NCBI GenBank assembly: GCA_002424525.1
Contig: DIKJ01000113.1
Location: 1-23,724, forward strand
DNA: 23,724 nucleotides
Reading direction: 5' to 3'
Source of the DNA: Bacteroidales bacterium UBA5621
GTDB taxonomy: Bacteria > Bacteroidota > Bacteroidia > Bacteroidales > VadinHA17
The translations under genes and the position numbers were made by a program. Under the pieces are notes generated by a model. That model saw nothing but the letters and a program-made list of their open reading frames with translations. It made no database searches and was not told the DNA's origin. Shown here piece by piece: positions 1 through 8,169 of the stretch. Position 1 is the stretch's first letter, and each line of letters starts with the position of its first letter.

Positions 1-2
1 CA

Positions 3-413
3 TACACCGATACCGTATATAATATGGTCCCGGGTTTCCCGGGGATGTACCTGTCTCCTGCTATTGTGCCGGGAAAGGTGATTATTGCCGGCATATATGA
101 GGCAAGAAGTTCTCTTATAGAATATGAGCCTGATCTTGTGATACCTCTCTTCCCTGATGACAGAAGCAATGTCAACAGGTTTTTTGCCAGGCTCTTTCAT
201 GAAAAGATCATGAGGGATACCACTGCAGGCGACAGGCCCGTTAAAGGCTATGAGATCGCAGAAGCCGGGATTGCGGGCCTTAACAAACTGCTGGGCACTG
301 AGCTGGCCCTGCAGAGGAATACCGACGAGAACGGTGAAGTAAGTTCAGTATATTTCAGTTCACGATTGCTTAAATTCAACGCACCTGTTAAAAAAACCGT
401 GACATTGCAGTAA
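3..413 (+). CDS. Unrecognised protein, C-terminal part (gene begins before the window)
   Basis: The reading frame is open from the first complete codon of the window (position 3), upstream of the first internal ATG at 24, so this is the 3' end of a longer gene. About 136 residues are visible, ending at TAA 411-413. The visible part is soluble-looking and mixed alpha/beta, with no transmembrane segment and no motif I recognise. It starts with a Pro/Gly-rich stretch (VPGFPGMYLSPAIVPGK) and ends in a Val/Thr/Lys-rich strand (PVKKTVTLQ). It lies 52 bases before the outer membrane protein gene on the same strand. I assign no function. Confidence 0.75.
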   Translation, partial: YTDTVYNMVPGFPGMYLSPAIVPGKVIIAGIYEARSSLIEYEPDLVIPLFPDDRSNVNRFFARLFHEKIMRDTTAGDRPVKGYEIAEAGIAGLNKLLGTELALQRNTDENGEVSSVYFSSRLLKFNAPVKKTVTLQ

Positions 414-465
414 CTTTTTACACTATGTTGCCGTCACTCTTCTGGTAACCATTATCAAAAAAATC

Positions 466-1353
466 ATGAAAAAGATAGGAACATTACTGATTGCTGCGGC
501 AGTGATCTGCCAGGCTTTCTCCCAGGAAAAAGCACCGGGAGCCCGGGAGGAGAAAAATGCGAGCCGGGGGCTGAGCATGCTTGAAACTCTTGAAGGGACA
601 AGTGTCCAATATGAAAAAAGGGTCCAAAATGAAAAACCGTCACAGGATTATTATAACGACTATAATGTCCTGCATCGCCATCAGGATTATACTGAGAAGA
701 CCAGAAGGAGAAGGGCAGGGAATTTCAGGGGACACTGGTCGGGTTTCGAGTTTGGGTTTAACAATTATACATATCTGAGAAGCATGGAACTGCCCGATGA
801 TATTTCTTATATGTCTCTCATAACCAGCAAGTCAAACTCCTTCAATTTTAACATTTCCCAGCTGAATATGGGGATTACCAGGCGTTTGGGCTTTGTGACC
901 GGTATCGGGCTGAACTGCAATAATTATCGCTTCGAAGGGAGCAACAACATCACTATCGGTCCCGGCAGGGTAATCTCTGAGCTTATACCTGAAAGCGGAT
1001 CAGCCGTCAAAAGGTCAAAATTCTCGACCCTCTACCTGAACATACCGGCACTGCTTGAACTGCAGATCCCTGCCGGATACAGCCGCAGTCTTAATATTGC
1101 GGCAGGAGTGATAGGGGGAATAAAGCTCAATGCAACCACCAAAATTGTATATGAAAATAAGGAAACCGTCAAGGCAAACGGTGATTTCAATCTTAATCTG
1201 TTCCGTGGGGGATTTACAGCCAGGGTGGGGTATGAAAATTTCATGCTTTATGGTACATATTATGCCACCCCCTGGTTCAGGGAGCTGAAAGGCCCGAATG
1301 GGCGGAATCCTGAACCCTTCGAGATCGGGCTCGCATTCACCTTTAATAATTAA
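466..1353 (+). CDS. Outer membrane beta-barrel protein
   Basis: A 295-residue protein with a clear Sec signal peptide: MKK, then a hydrophobic run to about residue 17, with probable cleavage after AFS near residue 19. A charged, low-complexity segment rich in Lys/Glu/Arg follows (residues about 20-85). From about residue 88 (GHWSGFEFGFNNY) to the end there are alternating polar/hydrophobic strands with many aromatic residues, and the protein ends in a beta-strand (EIGLAFTFNN), as expected for a small outer membrane barrel. The GHW-G-x-E-x-GFNNY opening resembles a common Bacteroidota group of PorT-like barrel proteins. The ligand is not predictable. The gene stands between an unrelated upstream gene and a palindrome-bearing intergenic region, so it is probably transcribed alone or with its upstream neighbour. 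The class assignment is fairly sure; the exact family is inference. Confidence 0.75.
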   Translation: MKKIGTLLIAAAVICQAFSQEKAPGAREEKNASRGLSMLETLEGTSVQYEKRVQNEKPSQDYYNDYNVLHRHQDYTEKTRRRRAGNFRGHWSGFEFGFNNYTYLRSMELPDDISYMSLITSKSNSFNFNISQLNMGITRRLGFVTGIGLNCNNYRFEGSNNITIGPGRVISELIPESGSAVKRSKFSTLYLNIPALLELQIPAGYSRSLNIAAGVIGGIKLNATTKIVYENKETVKANGDFNLNLFRGGFTARVGYENFMLYGTYYATPWFRELKGPNGRNPEPFEIGLAFTFNN

Positions 1354-1359
1354 TATGAG

Positions 1360-1375
1360 ACGCCCTGCGGGGCGT
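1360..1375. repeat. Short inverted repeat (hairpin) just after the outer membrane protein gene
   Basis: ACGCCC and GGGCGT form a perfect 6-bp stem around a TGCG loop, 6 bases after the stop at 1353. There is no T-run after it, so it is not a textbook intrinsic terminator on the plus strand, but its position fits a 3'-end hairpin. It sits 19 bases before a larger palindrome. Confidence 0.55.
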
Positions 1376-1394
1376 ATGATATTAATATTATACA

Positions 1395-1422
1395 GTACAG
1401 GCGTTGCATGCAACGCCCGTAC
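1395..1422. repeat. 28-base intergenic palindrome (GTACAGGCGTTGCA / TGCAACGCCCGTAC)
   Basis: The two 14-base halves are reverse complements except for one mismatched pair (A1399 against C1418). The 18-base core GGCGTTGCATGCAACGCC is perfect. Its layout resembles the palindrome at 13081-13109, which also lies between genes. The element ends just before the -33 box of the next gene's promoter. Confidence 0.8.
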
Positions 1423-1424
1423 TA

Positions 1425-1456
1425 TTTGTATCTTCCCGGGTACTGTCGTATATTTG
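1425..1456 (+). promoter_or_regulatory. Bacteroidota-type promoter for the ThiF-family gene
   Basis: TTTG at 1425-1428 and TATATTTG at 1449-1456 match the Bacteroidota -33 (TTTG) and -7 (TAnnTTTG) boxes with a 20-base spacer, the known optimum being about 19-21. Transcription would start near 1463, about ten bases before the ATG at 1474. The leader is therefore very short and there is no Shine-Dalgarno sequence. Confidence 0.7.
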
Positions 1457-1473
1457 CATAAATCTGCGGATAA

Positions 1474-2250
1474 ATGGCAGGAACGACATTAACCCCAAGG
1501 GAAGTCAGGAGATACAGCAGGCAGATAATGATCCCGGAAGTCGGGATCGCCGGACAGGAAAAGATCCGTAAGGCCAGGGTCATTGTTGTCGGTGCCGGGG
1601 GGCTCGGATCTCCGGTATTGCAGTATCTTGTAGCTGCAGGTGTCGGTATGGCAGGCATCGCGGAGTTCGACACAGTTGATGAAACCAACCTCCAGAGACA
1701 GGTTCTCTACGGCTCAGATGATGTAGGCAAGCTTAAATCGATAATCGCTAAGGAACGGCTTGTTCATTTGAATTCCCTGGTTGAAATTCCGATACTTAAC
1801 CTGAGGATCGATGCAAAAAATGCAATCCGCGTTTTTGAAAACTACGATATTGTTGTGGATGCAACCGATAATTACGAAGCAAGATACGTGATCAGCGATG
1901 CATGCGTCATACTTGGTAAGCCGGTGGTCCATGGTTCTGTCTACAAGTCAGAGGCACAGGTCGCCGTCTTCAACTATAACGGAGGCCCTACTTACAGATG
2001 TCTTCATCCATACGTTAAGGACCCGGCTTTAAGGCATCCCCGCGCCGAAGATGCGGGTATACTCGGAGTCCTTGCCGGCATAACCGGAACCATTATGGCC
2101 AGCGAGGTTCTGAAAATCATTACGGGAACAGGGGAGATCCTTTCCGGGAAAGTTTTGTTAGTCAATACTTTCAATTACCAGTTTACCGTTATTAAGATTA
2201 AAAGCATTCCTGAGAACCATAATATCAGGGAGATCCAGGCCATTTACTAA
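1474..2250 (+). CDS. ThiF/MoeB/HesA-family E1-like adenylyltransferase lacking the zinc cysteines
   Basis: A 258-residue protein of the E1-like superfamily, which adenylates the C-terminus of a ThiS- or MoaD-like sulfur carrier. It shows the family's N-terminal RQIMIPEVGIAGQEK (residues 16-30), the nucleotide-binding loop GAGGLGSP (40-47), NLQRQ (72-76) with the ATP-contacting Arg, Lys86, and VDATDN (128-133). Family members usually have two CxxC zinc pairs and a conserved Cys before the E/DAGVLG motif. Here PCYRC is PTYRC (only C176), the crossover region reads HPRAEDAGILG, and the C-terminal CxxC position reads IPENHN, so the zinc site and the conserved Cys are absent. MoeB-type adenylation does not need that Cys, so the enzyme may still activate a carrier. 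No carrier or thiamine/molybdopterin gene is nearby. The dipeptidase gene follows after 18 bases, probably on the same transcript. ThiF versus MoeB is not resolved. Confidence 0.8.
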   Translation: MAGTTLTPREVRRYSRQIMIPEVGIAGQEKIRKARVIVVGAGGLGSPVLQYLVAAGVGMAGIAEFDTVDETNLQRQVLYGSDDVGKLKSIIAKERLVHLNSLVEIPILNLRIDAKNAIRVFENYDIVVDATDNYEARYVISDACVILGKPVVHGSVYKSEAQVAVFNYNGGPTYRCLHPYVKDPALRHPRAEDAGILGVLAGITGTIMASEVLKIITGTGEILSGKVLLVNTFNYQFTVIKIKSIPENHNIREIQAIY

Positions 2251-2268
2251 AAAGATATTACGTTATAT

Positions 2269-2976
2269 ATGAGACTCTTACTTATCAGCAACTCAACAAA
2301 TCAGGGAGAACCCTACCTTGATCACCCCAAGTATTACATAAGGGATTTTCTCGGAAAAACCCATGTAAAAGCACTGTTCATTCCTTATGCCGCCGTAACG
2401 TTTTCATATGATACCTACGAATTGAAGGTATCGGAAAGGTTCCGGGAGGTGGGGCATGATGTCGTCTCCATACACCGGTTCAGCGATCCTGTCGCAGCCG
2501 TCAGGGAAGCACAGGCTATTGTGATCGGGGGCGGCAATACATGGAAGCTTCTGAAACTTATCCACGGGAACGGGCTGATAGAGCCTGTGAGGGAGAGAGT
2601 CGGTTCCGGGGTTCCCTTTATAGGCTGGAGCGCGGGGGCGAATGTTGCATGTCCCACCATCATGACCACAAACGACATGCCCGTTGTTGAACCCGGTTCC
2701 TTCAGGGCATTTGGCTTCGTCCCCTTCCAGATAAACCCACATTACCTCGATGCAAATCCCGAAGGCCACGCCGGAGAAACAAGGGAGCAAAGAATAGAGG
2801 AGTATATTGAGATGAATCCTGATATCAGGGTAGCAGGACTCAGGGAAGGAACAATGTTCCTGCTGGAAAAGGGAAGGTTAGGCCTGCACGGCCCCCGAAA
2901 AGCAAGGATCTTCAAAAAAGGGAATCCCCCGGAAGAGCTGGGAGAAGGTGATGATTTCTCTTTCCTTCTGACTTAG
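2269..2976 (+). CDS. pepE: Dipeptidase E-like peptidase (family S51)
   Basis: A 235-residue cytosolic peptidase of family S51, whose best-known member, PepE, hydrolyses dipeptides with an N-terminal aspartate. The nucleophile elbow GWSAGAN is present with Ser121. Asp136 (TTNDMP) and His158 (INPHY) match the positions of Salmonella PepE Ser120, Asp135 and His157. The IVIGGGNTWKL loop (85-94) is also typical, and the length is close to the usual ~230. There is no signal peptide. It lies 18 bases after the E1-like gene and is probably cotranscribed from the promoter at 1425-1456. Assignment to the family is strong. True Asp-X specificity is inferred, since cyanophycinase-like relatives share this fold, but the size and the NPHY motif favour PepE. 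Confidence 0.88.
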   Translation: MRLLLISNSTNQGEPYLDHPKYYIRDFLGKTHVKALFIPYAAVTFSYDTYELKVSERFREVGHDVVSIHRFSDPVAAVREAQAIVIGGGNTWKLLKLIHGNGLIEPVRERVGSGVPFIGWSAGANVACPTIMTTNDMPVVEPGSFRAFGFVPFQINPHYLDANPEGHAGETREQRIEEYIEMNPDIRVAGLREGTMFLLEKGRLGLHGPRKARIFKKGNPPEELGEGDDFSFLLT

Positions 2977-3058
2977 ACGGAGTCTCTTAATTAATCTAAG
3001 TTGCTGGTTGCTAGTTGCTGGTTGCTGGTTTATTGGAAATGAATAAAGACATCCGTCT
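2975..3058. repeat. Inverted repeat flanking a heptanucleotide tandem repeat
   Basis: AGACGGA (2975-2981) and TCCGTCT (3052-3058) are exact reverse complements. The similarity extends imperfectly to GTCTCT after the first arm and AAAGACA before the second. Between them lies the GTTGCTG tandem repeat. The left arm overlaps the stop codon of the dipeptidase gene and the right arm ends 6 bases before the next start codon. Confidence 0.5.
3000..3030 (+). repeat. GTTGCTG heptanucleotide tandem repeat, four units plus GTT
   Basis: Four consecutive copies run 3000-3027 (GTTGCTG, GTTGCTA, GTTGCTG, GTTGCTG), followed by GTT. Only one base differs. The repeat lies wholly in the 88-base gap between two genes and is not translated, so changes in copy number would alter spacing, not a protein. 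Confidence 0.85.
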
Positions 3059-3064
3059 CAGGGA

Positions 3065-5677
3065 ATGAAACCGAAAAGAAAGATACTTAAAATAATTGGA
3101 TTGATTGTTGCAGTGGTGGTGGCCATGCTGTTCTCCATTTCGCTGATCATGCAGGACAAGGTGGCTGACATATTTATCAGATCGCTCAACAGCAATATCT
3201 CGACGAAACTGGAAATAGGCTCCTTCAGGTTGTCACTACTGAAGAGGTTCCCCAGAGCCTCATTTGAACTGAGGGATGTAATCGTACATTCATCCCCCGG
3301 GTTAGATCCGGGTCTTTTTTCATATGAGTGTACCGATACCCTGCTTACCGCAAAGAATGTATCTGTCGAATTCAGCATGATCAATCTTATTGCCGGAAAA
3401 TACACCGCGAACAGAATAGGGATAAAATCGGGGCGGGTGAATTTATTTTCTGACAGTAATGGTAATACCAACTACAATATTTACTGGAAAGATCAGAATG
3501 AAAGCGGGGACAAAGGAGCCATGACCCTCAATCTTGAGAAGGTCTACCTGACTGATGTCAGGGCTGTTTACAATGATCTGTCTGTAAAACTTGCGATAGA
3601 AGGAGACATCAGTGGCGGTCAGATCAGGAGCAGGATCTCCGGGAACAATATTGATTTCGCCACTGTTGCGGGACTGGAGATCAGTCTCTTTCAGCTCGAA
3701 GACCTGAAAATCAGCCACCGCTTCATGACCAGCGTTGATCTGAACCTTCAGAAATCCGACAGCGGCATAAAGTTCAGCAGGGGAATAATCGGGATTGAGG
3801 GTTGGGATTTTCTCCTCACGGGATTCATTACTGCCGATAATTATGTTGACCTGGATATCTCAGGAAACAATATTGATATTGCCAGGGTAACGAGGTTTTT
3901 TCCTCCGAAGTACCGTGAAATGGCCTCTGCATATCGTCCTTCAGGGATTCTGAAGGTGAACGGAAAGATCAAGGGTGCTTCCGCAGGAAGCCTGAGTCCT
4001 CACGTGGACGTATCCTTCAGCCTTAATAATGCTTACGTAAAATATGCAAAGTCGAAGCTTGCCATCGATAACTTTTCCTTCGACGGATCTTTTACAAACG
4101 GTGCCAGGAACAAGTCGGCAACCACCAGCTTAGCGGTTAAGAATTTCACGGGAAAACTCGGTTCTGCAGAATATAAAGGGTCTTTCACTCTTTCTGACTT
4201 CACCAGCCCGACAGCGGAGGTCAGGCTCAGGGGGATGGCATATCCGGCGGAGCTAAAAGAATTCTTCAACCTTCAGAATATAACAAATGCAGGTGGCTCG
4301 ATAAGCATCGACCTGAACCTTTCGGGTAAAACAAACAGGAACGGAAAATTCAAATTGTCTGATCTTATTGACCTGAACTCCCAGTCCGAATTTGTTTTCA
4401 ATTCCTTCAAAGCCGGCTTCAGAAAAGAGAACCTTGAATTTTCAGAGGTAAACGGGAATATCCTGTTTGCCCGGAAGACTCTTGTCAGGGATATGAATCT
4501 AATTTTCAACGGACAAAAACTGAAAATCAACGGAGAACTGACAAATTTCCCCGGCTGGCTGGCCGGCAGGCCGGTTACCATGGCAATAAGCGCAAACATT
4601 ATTTCGGAAAGTTTCCGGCCCGAGCCGTTCTATTCCGATACTCCGGGGGCAGAGGCTCCGGAAAAGGCCCCTCTGACATTTCCCGGTAATGTTACTGCCG
4701 ACATAACTTTTGCCATAGACACCTTCATATATAAATCCTTTACCGGAAGGGATATTTCAGGGGTTCTGAATTATAAGCCGAAAGTTGCCAACTTCAGGTC
4801 CCTGACCATGGCATCGCAGGGTGGCACTATCTCCGGCAATTGTGTCTTTGCCCAGAATCCCGGGAAATCGGTTACCGGAAGGGGCAGTTTCAGCATGAAC
4901 AATATCGATGTCACCGAAACATTTACCACATTCAGGAATTTTGGACAGGATTTTATCAGGGCTGAAAACCTCGCAGGGTCTCTTTCCGGCTCTTTATCCC
5001 TGCTTCTGCCTCTCGATTCCATGCTGAAGCCCATAACGGGATTAATTACTGCGGAAGGAAAATATCTGCTTAAAAACGGGGCTCTGATAAACTTCGAACC
5101 TGTAAAACAACTATCTTCCTTCATTGAATTGTCGGAGCTTGAGAACATAAGTTTCAGCCAGCTTGAGAACGATTTTTTCATCAGAAGCAGTAATGTGTAT
5201 ATCCCCCAGATGGATGTCAGGTCATCTGCAGCTGATCTCTCGGTAAACGGCAGGCACGGCTTTGACAACCAGTATGAATATCATGTTAAAGTGAGGCTTT
5301 CCGAGATCCTTAGCAAGAAGGCCGGCAAGAAAAAAGCCCCGTCGACCGAGTTCGGGGTCATTGAAGATGACGGGCTTGGCCGCACTTCGGTACTGCTGAA
5401 GGTTGAGAGCCAGGGTGACGACATAAAGGTAAGCTACGATGTAAAAGCCGCAACTTCGCAGATAAAGGATGATATCCGCAATGAGCGGGAGGTCCTCAGG
5501 AAGATAATTGATCAGGAATACGGACGTGCTGGCAGCGATACCGGCAGTGATGCCGCCACAGCCCGCAAACCACGCTTCAGGATCTCCTGGGAAGAGCGTG
5601 ACAGCATAAGAGTGGAACCGGAAACTCCGGCAGAAAGAAGAGAAGGCCCGCTCAGGAATTTACTTAGACGGAAATAG
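3065..5677 (+). CDS. AsmA-like (AsmA/TamB superfamily) envelope protein
   Basis: An 870-residue protein with a short basic N-terminus (KPKRK), one transmembrane helix at about residues 9-29, and then a very long, beta-rich, repetitive exported part. Features typical of AsmA-family proteins are visible: ...NISTKLEIGSFRLS just after the membrane anchor, many short strands with GxxSxxIxGNNID-like repeats, and a C-terminal half with VTADITFAIDTF and FSMNNIDV strands. It ends in a charged tail (residues about 800-870, RRNLLRRK-like). Family members are thought to form a hydrophobic groove that carries phospholipids between inner and outer membranes; that role here is inferred. It precedes the sensor kinase gene by 29 bases on the same strand and is likely cotranscribed with it. 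Confidence 0.8.
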   Translation: MKPKRKILKIIGLIVAVVVAMLFSISLIMQDKVADIFIRSLNSNISTKLEIGSFRLSLLKRFPRASFELRDVIVHSSPGLDPGLFSYECTDTLLTAKNVSVEFSMINLIAGKYTANRIGIKSGRVNLFSDSNGNTNYNIYWKDQNESGDKGAMTLNLEKVYLTDVRAVYNDLSVKLAIEGDISGGQIRSRISGNNIDFATVAGLEISLFQLEDLKISHRFMTSVDLNLQKSDSGIKFSRGIIGIEGWDFLLTGFITADNYVDLDISGNNIDIARVTRFFPPKYREMASAYRPSGILKVNGKIKGASAGSLSPHVDVSFSLNNAYVKYAKSKLAIDNFSFDGSFTNGARNKSATTSLAVKNFTGKLGSAEYKGSFTLSDFTSPTAEVRLRGMAYPAELKEFFNLQNITNAGGSISIDLNLSGKTNRNGKFKLSDLIDLNSQSEFVFNSFKAGFRKENLEFSEVNGNILFARKTLVRDMNLIFNGQKLKINGELTNFPGWLAGRPVTMAISANIISESFRPEPFYSDTPGAEAPEKAPLTFPGNVTADITFAIDTFIYKSFTGRDISGVLNYKPKVANFRSLTMASQGGTISGNCVFAQNPGKSVTGRGSFSMNNIDVTETFTTFRNFGQDFIRAENLAGSLSGSLSLLLPLDSMLKPITGLITAEGKYLLKNGALINFEPVKQLSSFIELSELENISFSQLENDFFIRSSNVYIPQMDVRSSAADLSVNGRHGFDNQYEYHVKVRLSEILSKKAGKKKAPSTEFGVIEDDGLGRTSVLLKVESQGDDIKVSYDVKAATSQIKDDIRNEREVLRKIIDQEYGRAGSDTGSDAATARKPRFRISWEERDSIRVEPETPAERREGPLRNLLRRK

Positions 5678-5706
5678 TTTGGTTAACATATTAATATAGA
5701 ATATAA

Positions 5707-6870
5707 TTGAATATTTATCGCAACAAAAGCTTCTGGAAGGTTAACCTGTTCCTTTTCGCCGTTCTGATTGGCGTCAGCTCGCTATTCTATACAAGGAATC
5801 TTGTGAAGAGTCTAGAGGTGCAAGAGAGGAAAAAAGTGGAACTGTGGGCCGAGGCGACCTGGCTTATCAGTCAGGCTGACTCAACCCAGAATCTTGATTT
5901 CCTTCTGTCGATAATGGAAGACAATACTACTGTTCCTGTAATACTCACCGACGGGCATGACAATGTTGTTGCCTTCCGCAATTTCAATCCTGCCAGGAGC
6001 GATGATCCCGGGTTCATACAGATGAATCTTGAGAAGATAAAAAGGAAAAGCGATCCCATAGTGGTTGATCTGGCAGATGGCTTTGTCAATCATATATACT
6101 ATAAAGACAGCATAATCCTGACTAAGCTAATTTATTATCCATTCGTTCAGCTGGCTCTGATCATTCTGTTTATCCTGGTTTCCTATATTGCGCTGAGTTC
6201 ATCGCGGCAGGCAGAGCAGAACCAGGTATGGGTCGGCATGTCAAAGGAGACGGCCCATCAGCTTGGGACACCCACCTCCTCGCTGGCCGGATGGATAGAG
6301 ATACTCCAGAACAGATACCCTGATATCCCTTTCAACAATGAGCTTGCCCTTGATGTTGAAAGGCTCGTGAAAGTTACCGAACGCTTTTCAAGAATAGGAT
6401 CAAGACCCTCACTCACACCTGAGAATATTATCGATCTGATCCGGCGCACTGTGGAGTACCTGAAATCAAGATCCTCCTCCAAGATAATTTTCAACCTGGA
6501 GTTTGATGCGGTATCTGATGTTATTATTCCCGTTAATGTGCCTCTTTTCGAATGGGTTATTGAAAACATCGCAAAAAATGCCATTGACGCTATGGAAGGG
6601 GAGGGACAGATCACTGTCAGGGTGACTGAAAATGAAAATCATGCTTTTATCGACATATCAGATACCGGAAAGGGAATCCCGAAATCAACCTACAGAAAGA
6701 TCTTTAATCCCGGCTTCACAACGAAATCCAGGGGATGGGGCCTGGGACTCTCGCTTGCCAAAAGGATCATTGCGGAATACCATAACGGGAAGATATTTGT
6801 CAGATATTCGGAGGTGGGAAAAGGTTCCTGTATAAGGATAATAATGAAAAAGAACCATATCAGCGGGTGA
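5707..6870 (+). CDS. Membrane sensor histidine kinase, two transmembrane segments
   Basis: A 387-residue kinase that starts with TTG. An in-frame TAA at 5704 rules out a longer start, and the first helix (residues 11-27) rules out a much shorter one. A second helix lies at about 143-163, giving a periplasmic sensing region of about 110 residues. There is no HAMP domain. The phosphoacceptor box reads SKETAHQLGTP with His184. The ATP-binding domain has the N box ENIAKNAIDAM (Asn287, Asn291), G1 box DTGKGIP (319-325) and G2 box GWGLGLSLAKR (343-353). All catalytic boxes are intact, in contrast with the hybrid protein at 9229-12078. No response regulator gene adjoins it, so its target is unknown. 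It follows the AsmA-like gene closely and its stop meets the possible GTG start of the next gene. Confidence 0.85.
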   Translation: MNIYRNKSFWKVNLFLFAVLIGVSSLFYTRNLVKSLEVQERKKVELWAEATWLISQADSTQNLDFLLSIMEDNTTVPVILTDGHDNVVAFRNFNPARSDDPGFIQMNLEKIKRKSDPIVVDLADGFVNHIYYKDSIILTKLIYYPFVQLALIILFILVSYIALSSSRQAEQNQVWVGMSKETAHQLGTPTSSLAGWIEILQNRYPDIPFNNELALDVERLVKVTERFSRIGSRPSLTPENIIDLIRRTVEYLKSRSSSKIIFNLEFDAVSDVIIPVNVPLFEWVIENIAKNAIDAMEGEGQITVRVTENENHAFIDISDTGKGIPKSTYRKIFNPGFTTKSRGWGLGLSLAKRIIAEYHNGKIFVRYSEVGKGSCIRIIMKKNHISG

Positions 6871-6899
6871 CCGGAACCGGGTTGCAGGCTGTTCATAGA

Positions 6900-8162
6900 A
6901 TGATGATAAGGAGAGAGGACATAGAGATTATGGCACCGGCGGGTTCGTTTGAATCGCTTATGGCGGCCATAGCCGGAGGAGCGGACTCCATCTATTTCGG
7001 AGTGGAACAGCTGAACATGAGGGCCGGCTCGTCGGTCAGCTTCAGCCTGGACGACATGCGCAGTATTGCTTCGGTATGCAGGGAAAATGGAAGGAAGAGC
7101 TACCTGACCCTGAATGTCGTTATGTACGATCAGGAAATGGAGCTGATGAGACAGCTGACTGATGCAGCGGTTGAGAGCGGAGTAAATGCAATAATTGCAT
7201 CTGATCTCGCAGTGATTGAGTATGCTTTCGCGCGGGGAATGGAAGTTCATCTTTCAACGCAGCTGAACATATCAAATCTCGAGGCTCTTAAATTCTACTC
7301 CGGATGGGCCGATGTGGTGGTCCTTGCAAGGGAGCTCAACCTCAGTCAGGTGAAATACATTACCGATGCTATCAGGGATCAGGACATAAGGGGGCCAGGC
7401 GGAAAAGCCGTAAAGATTGAACTGTTTGTGCACGGGGCCCTCTGCATGGCAATATCCGGAAAATGTTACCTGAGCCTTCATGAGCATAATAAATCCGCAA
7501 ACCGCGGAAGGTGCTACCAGACATGCAGAAGATCATATACCGTGACCGACAGTGAGACAGGTTATCAGCTTGAGATCGACAATGAGTATATCATGTCGCC
7601 GAAAGATCTTTGCACCATCGGATTTGCCGATAAAATAGCTGACGCCGGCGTTACGGTTTTTAAGATAGAAGGGCGGGCGCGTTCCCCGGAATATGTCAGG
7701 ACCGTTACCTCCTGCTACGATGAAGCCGTAAGATCACTGGCCGACGGTACTTACGGCCCTGAGAAAGTCAGCAGATGGACCGAAAGATTATCTTCCGTCT
7801 TCAACCGCGGTTTCTGGGATGGCTATTACCTCGGCCAGAAAATGGGTGAATGGAACACCCGCTATGGTTCTGTAGCGACAAAAAAGAAAATCTATCTCGG
7901 AAAGGTGACCAACTACTTCACCAAAATCAGTGTGGCGGAAATAAAACTTGAAAACGGAGACCTGGCCGAAGGCGATGAAATACTTATAACAGGGCCAACC
8001 ACCGGAGTTGTTGAACTCAGGGCCGGTGAGATAAGGGTTGGTCTTGTTCCTGTACAAAAAGCCCTCAAAGGGGAATTCTGTTCAGTCAGGGTCGGGGAGT
8101 ATCTGAGGCGCTCCGACAAAGTCTATAAATGGGTGGAGGCCGATGACAATAAAGAAGTGTAA
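6900..8162 (+). CDS. U32-family (collagenase-like) Fe-S protein, probably an RNA-hydroxylation enzyme
   Basis: About 420 residues from the ATG at 6900. A GTG at 6867 that overlaps the previous stop would add 11 residues, but homologues normally begin close to IEIMAPAGS, so I prefer 6900 (or ATG 6903). The U32 signature E-x-F-x2-G-A-L-C-x4-G-x-C-x-L-S is matched exactly at residues 174-192. Four cysteines (182, 189, 205 and 238, spaced x6, x15, x32) match the spacing of the [4Fe-4S] ligands known in UbiU. Although named peptidases, characterised U32 proteins TrhP and RlhA hydroxylate tRNA wobble uridine or 23S rRNA cytidine, and UbiU/V hydroxylate ubiquinone precursors. A TrhP/RlhA-like role is my inference. 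The C-terminus carries a small beta-barrel (NYFTKISVAEIKLE...). It converges with mnmH, 7 bases between stops. Confidence 0.85.
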   Translation: MMIRREDIEIMAPAGSFESLMAAIAGGADSIYFGVEQLNMRAGSSVSFSLDDMRSIASVCRENGRKSYLTLNVVMYDQEMELMRQLTDAAVESGVNAIIASDLAVIEYAFARGMEVHLSTQLNISNLEALKFYSGWADVVVLARELNLSQVKYITDAIRDQDIRGPGGKAVKIELFVHGALCMAISGKCYLSLHEHNKSANRGRCYQTCRRSYTVTDSETGYQLEIDNEYIMSPKDLCTIGFADKIADAGVTVFKIEGRARSPEYVRTVTSCYDEAVRSLADGTYGPEKVSRWTERLSSVFNRGFWDGYYLGQKMGEWNTRYGSVATKKKIYLGKVTNYFTKISVAEIKLENGDLAEGDEILITGPTTGVVELRAGEIRVGLVPVQKALKGEFCSVRVGEYLRRSDKVYKWVEADDNKEV

Positions 8163-8169
8163 ATAAAAC

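Noticed and set aside
1360..1422. CRISPR-like or tRNA-like structure after the outer membrane protein gene
   Set aside because: There are two different palindromes, with no regular repeat-spacer pattern, no cloverleaf and no T-loop sequence.
4771..5268. 165-codon frame opposite the AsmA-like gene
   Set aside because: Antisense to a well-supported 870-codon gene, with no start context or motif of its own.
6867..6867. GTG start of the U32 gene overlapping the kinase stop
   Set aside because: Overlap of this kind can be real, but homologues begin just before the APAGS motif, so ATG 6900 or 6903 is more likely. It stays possible.
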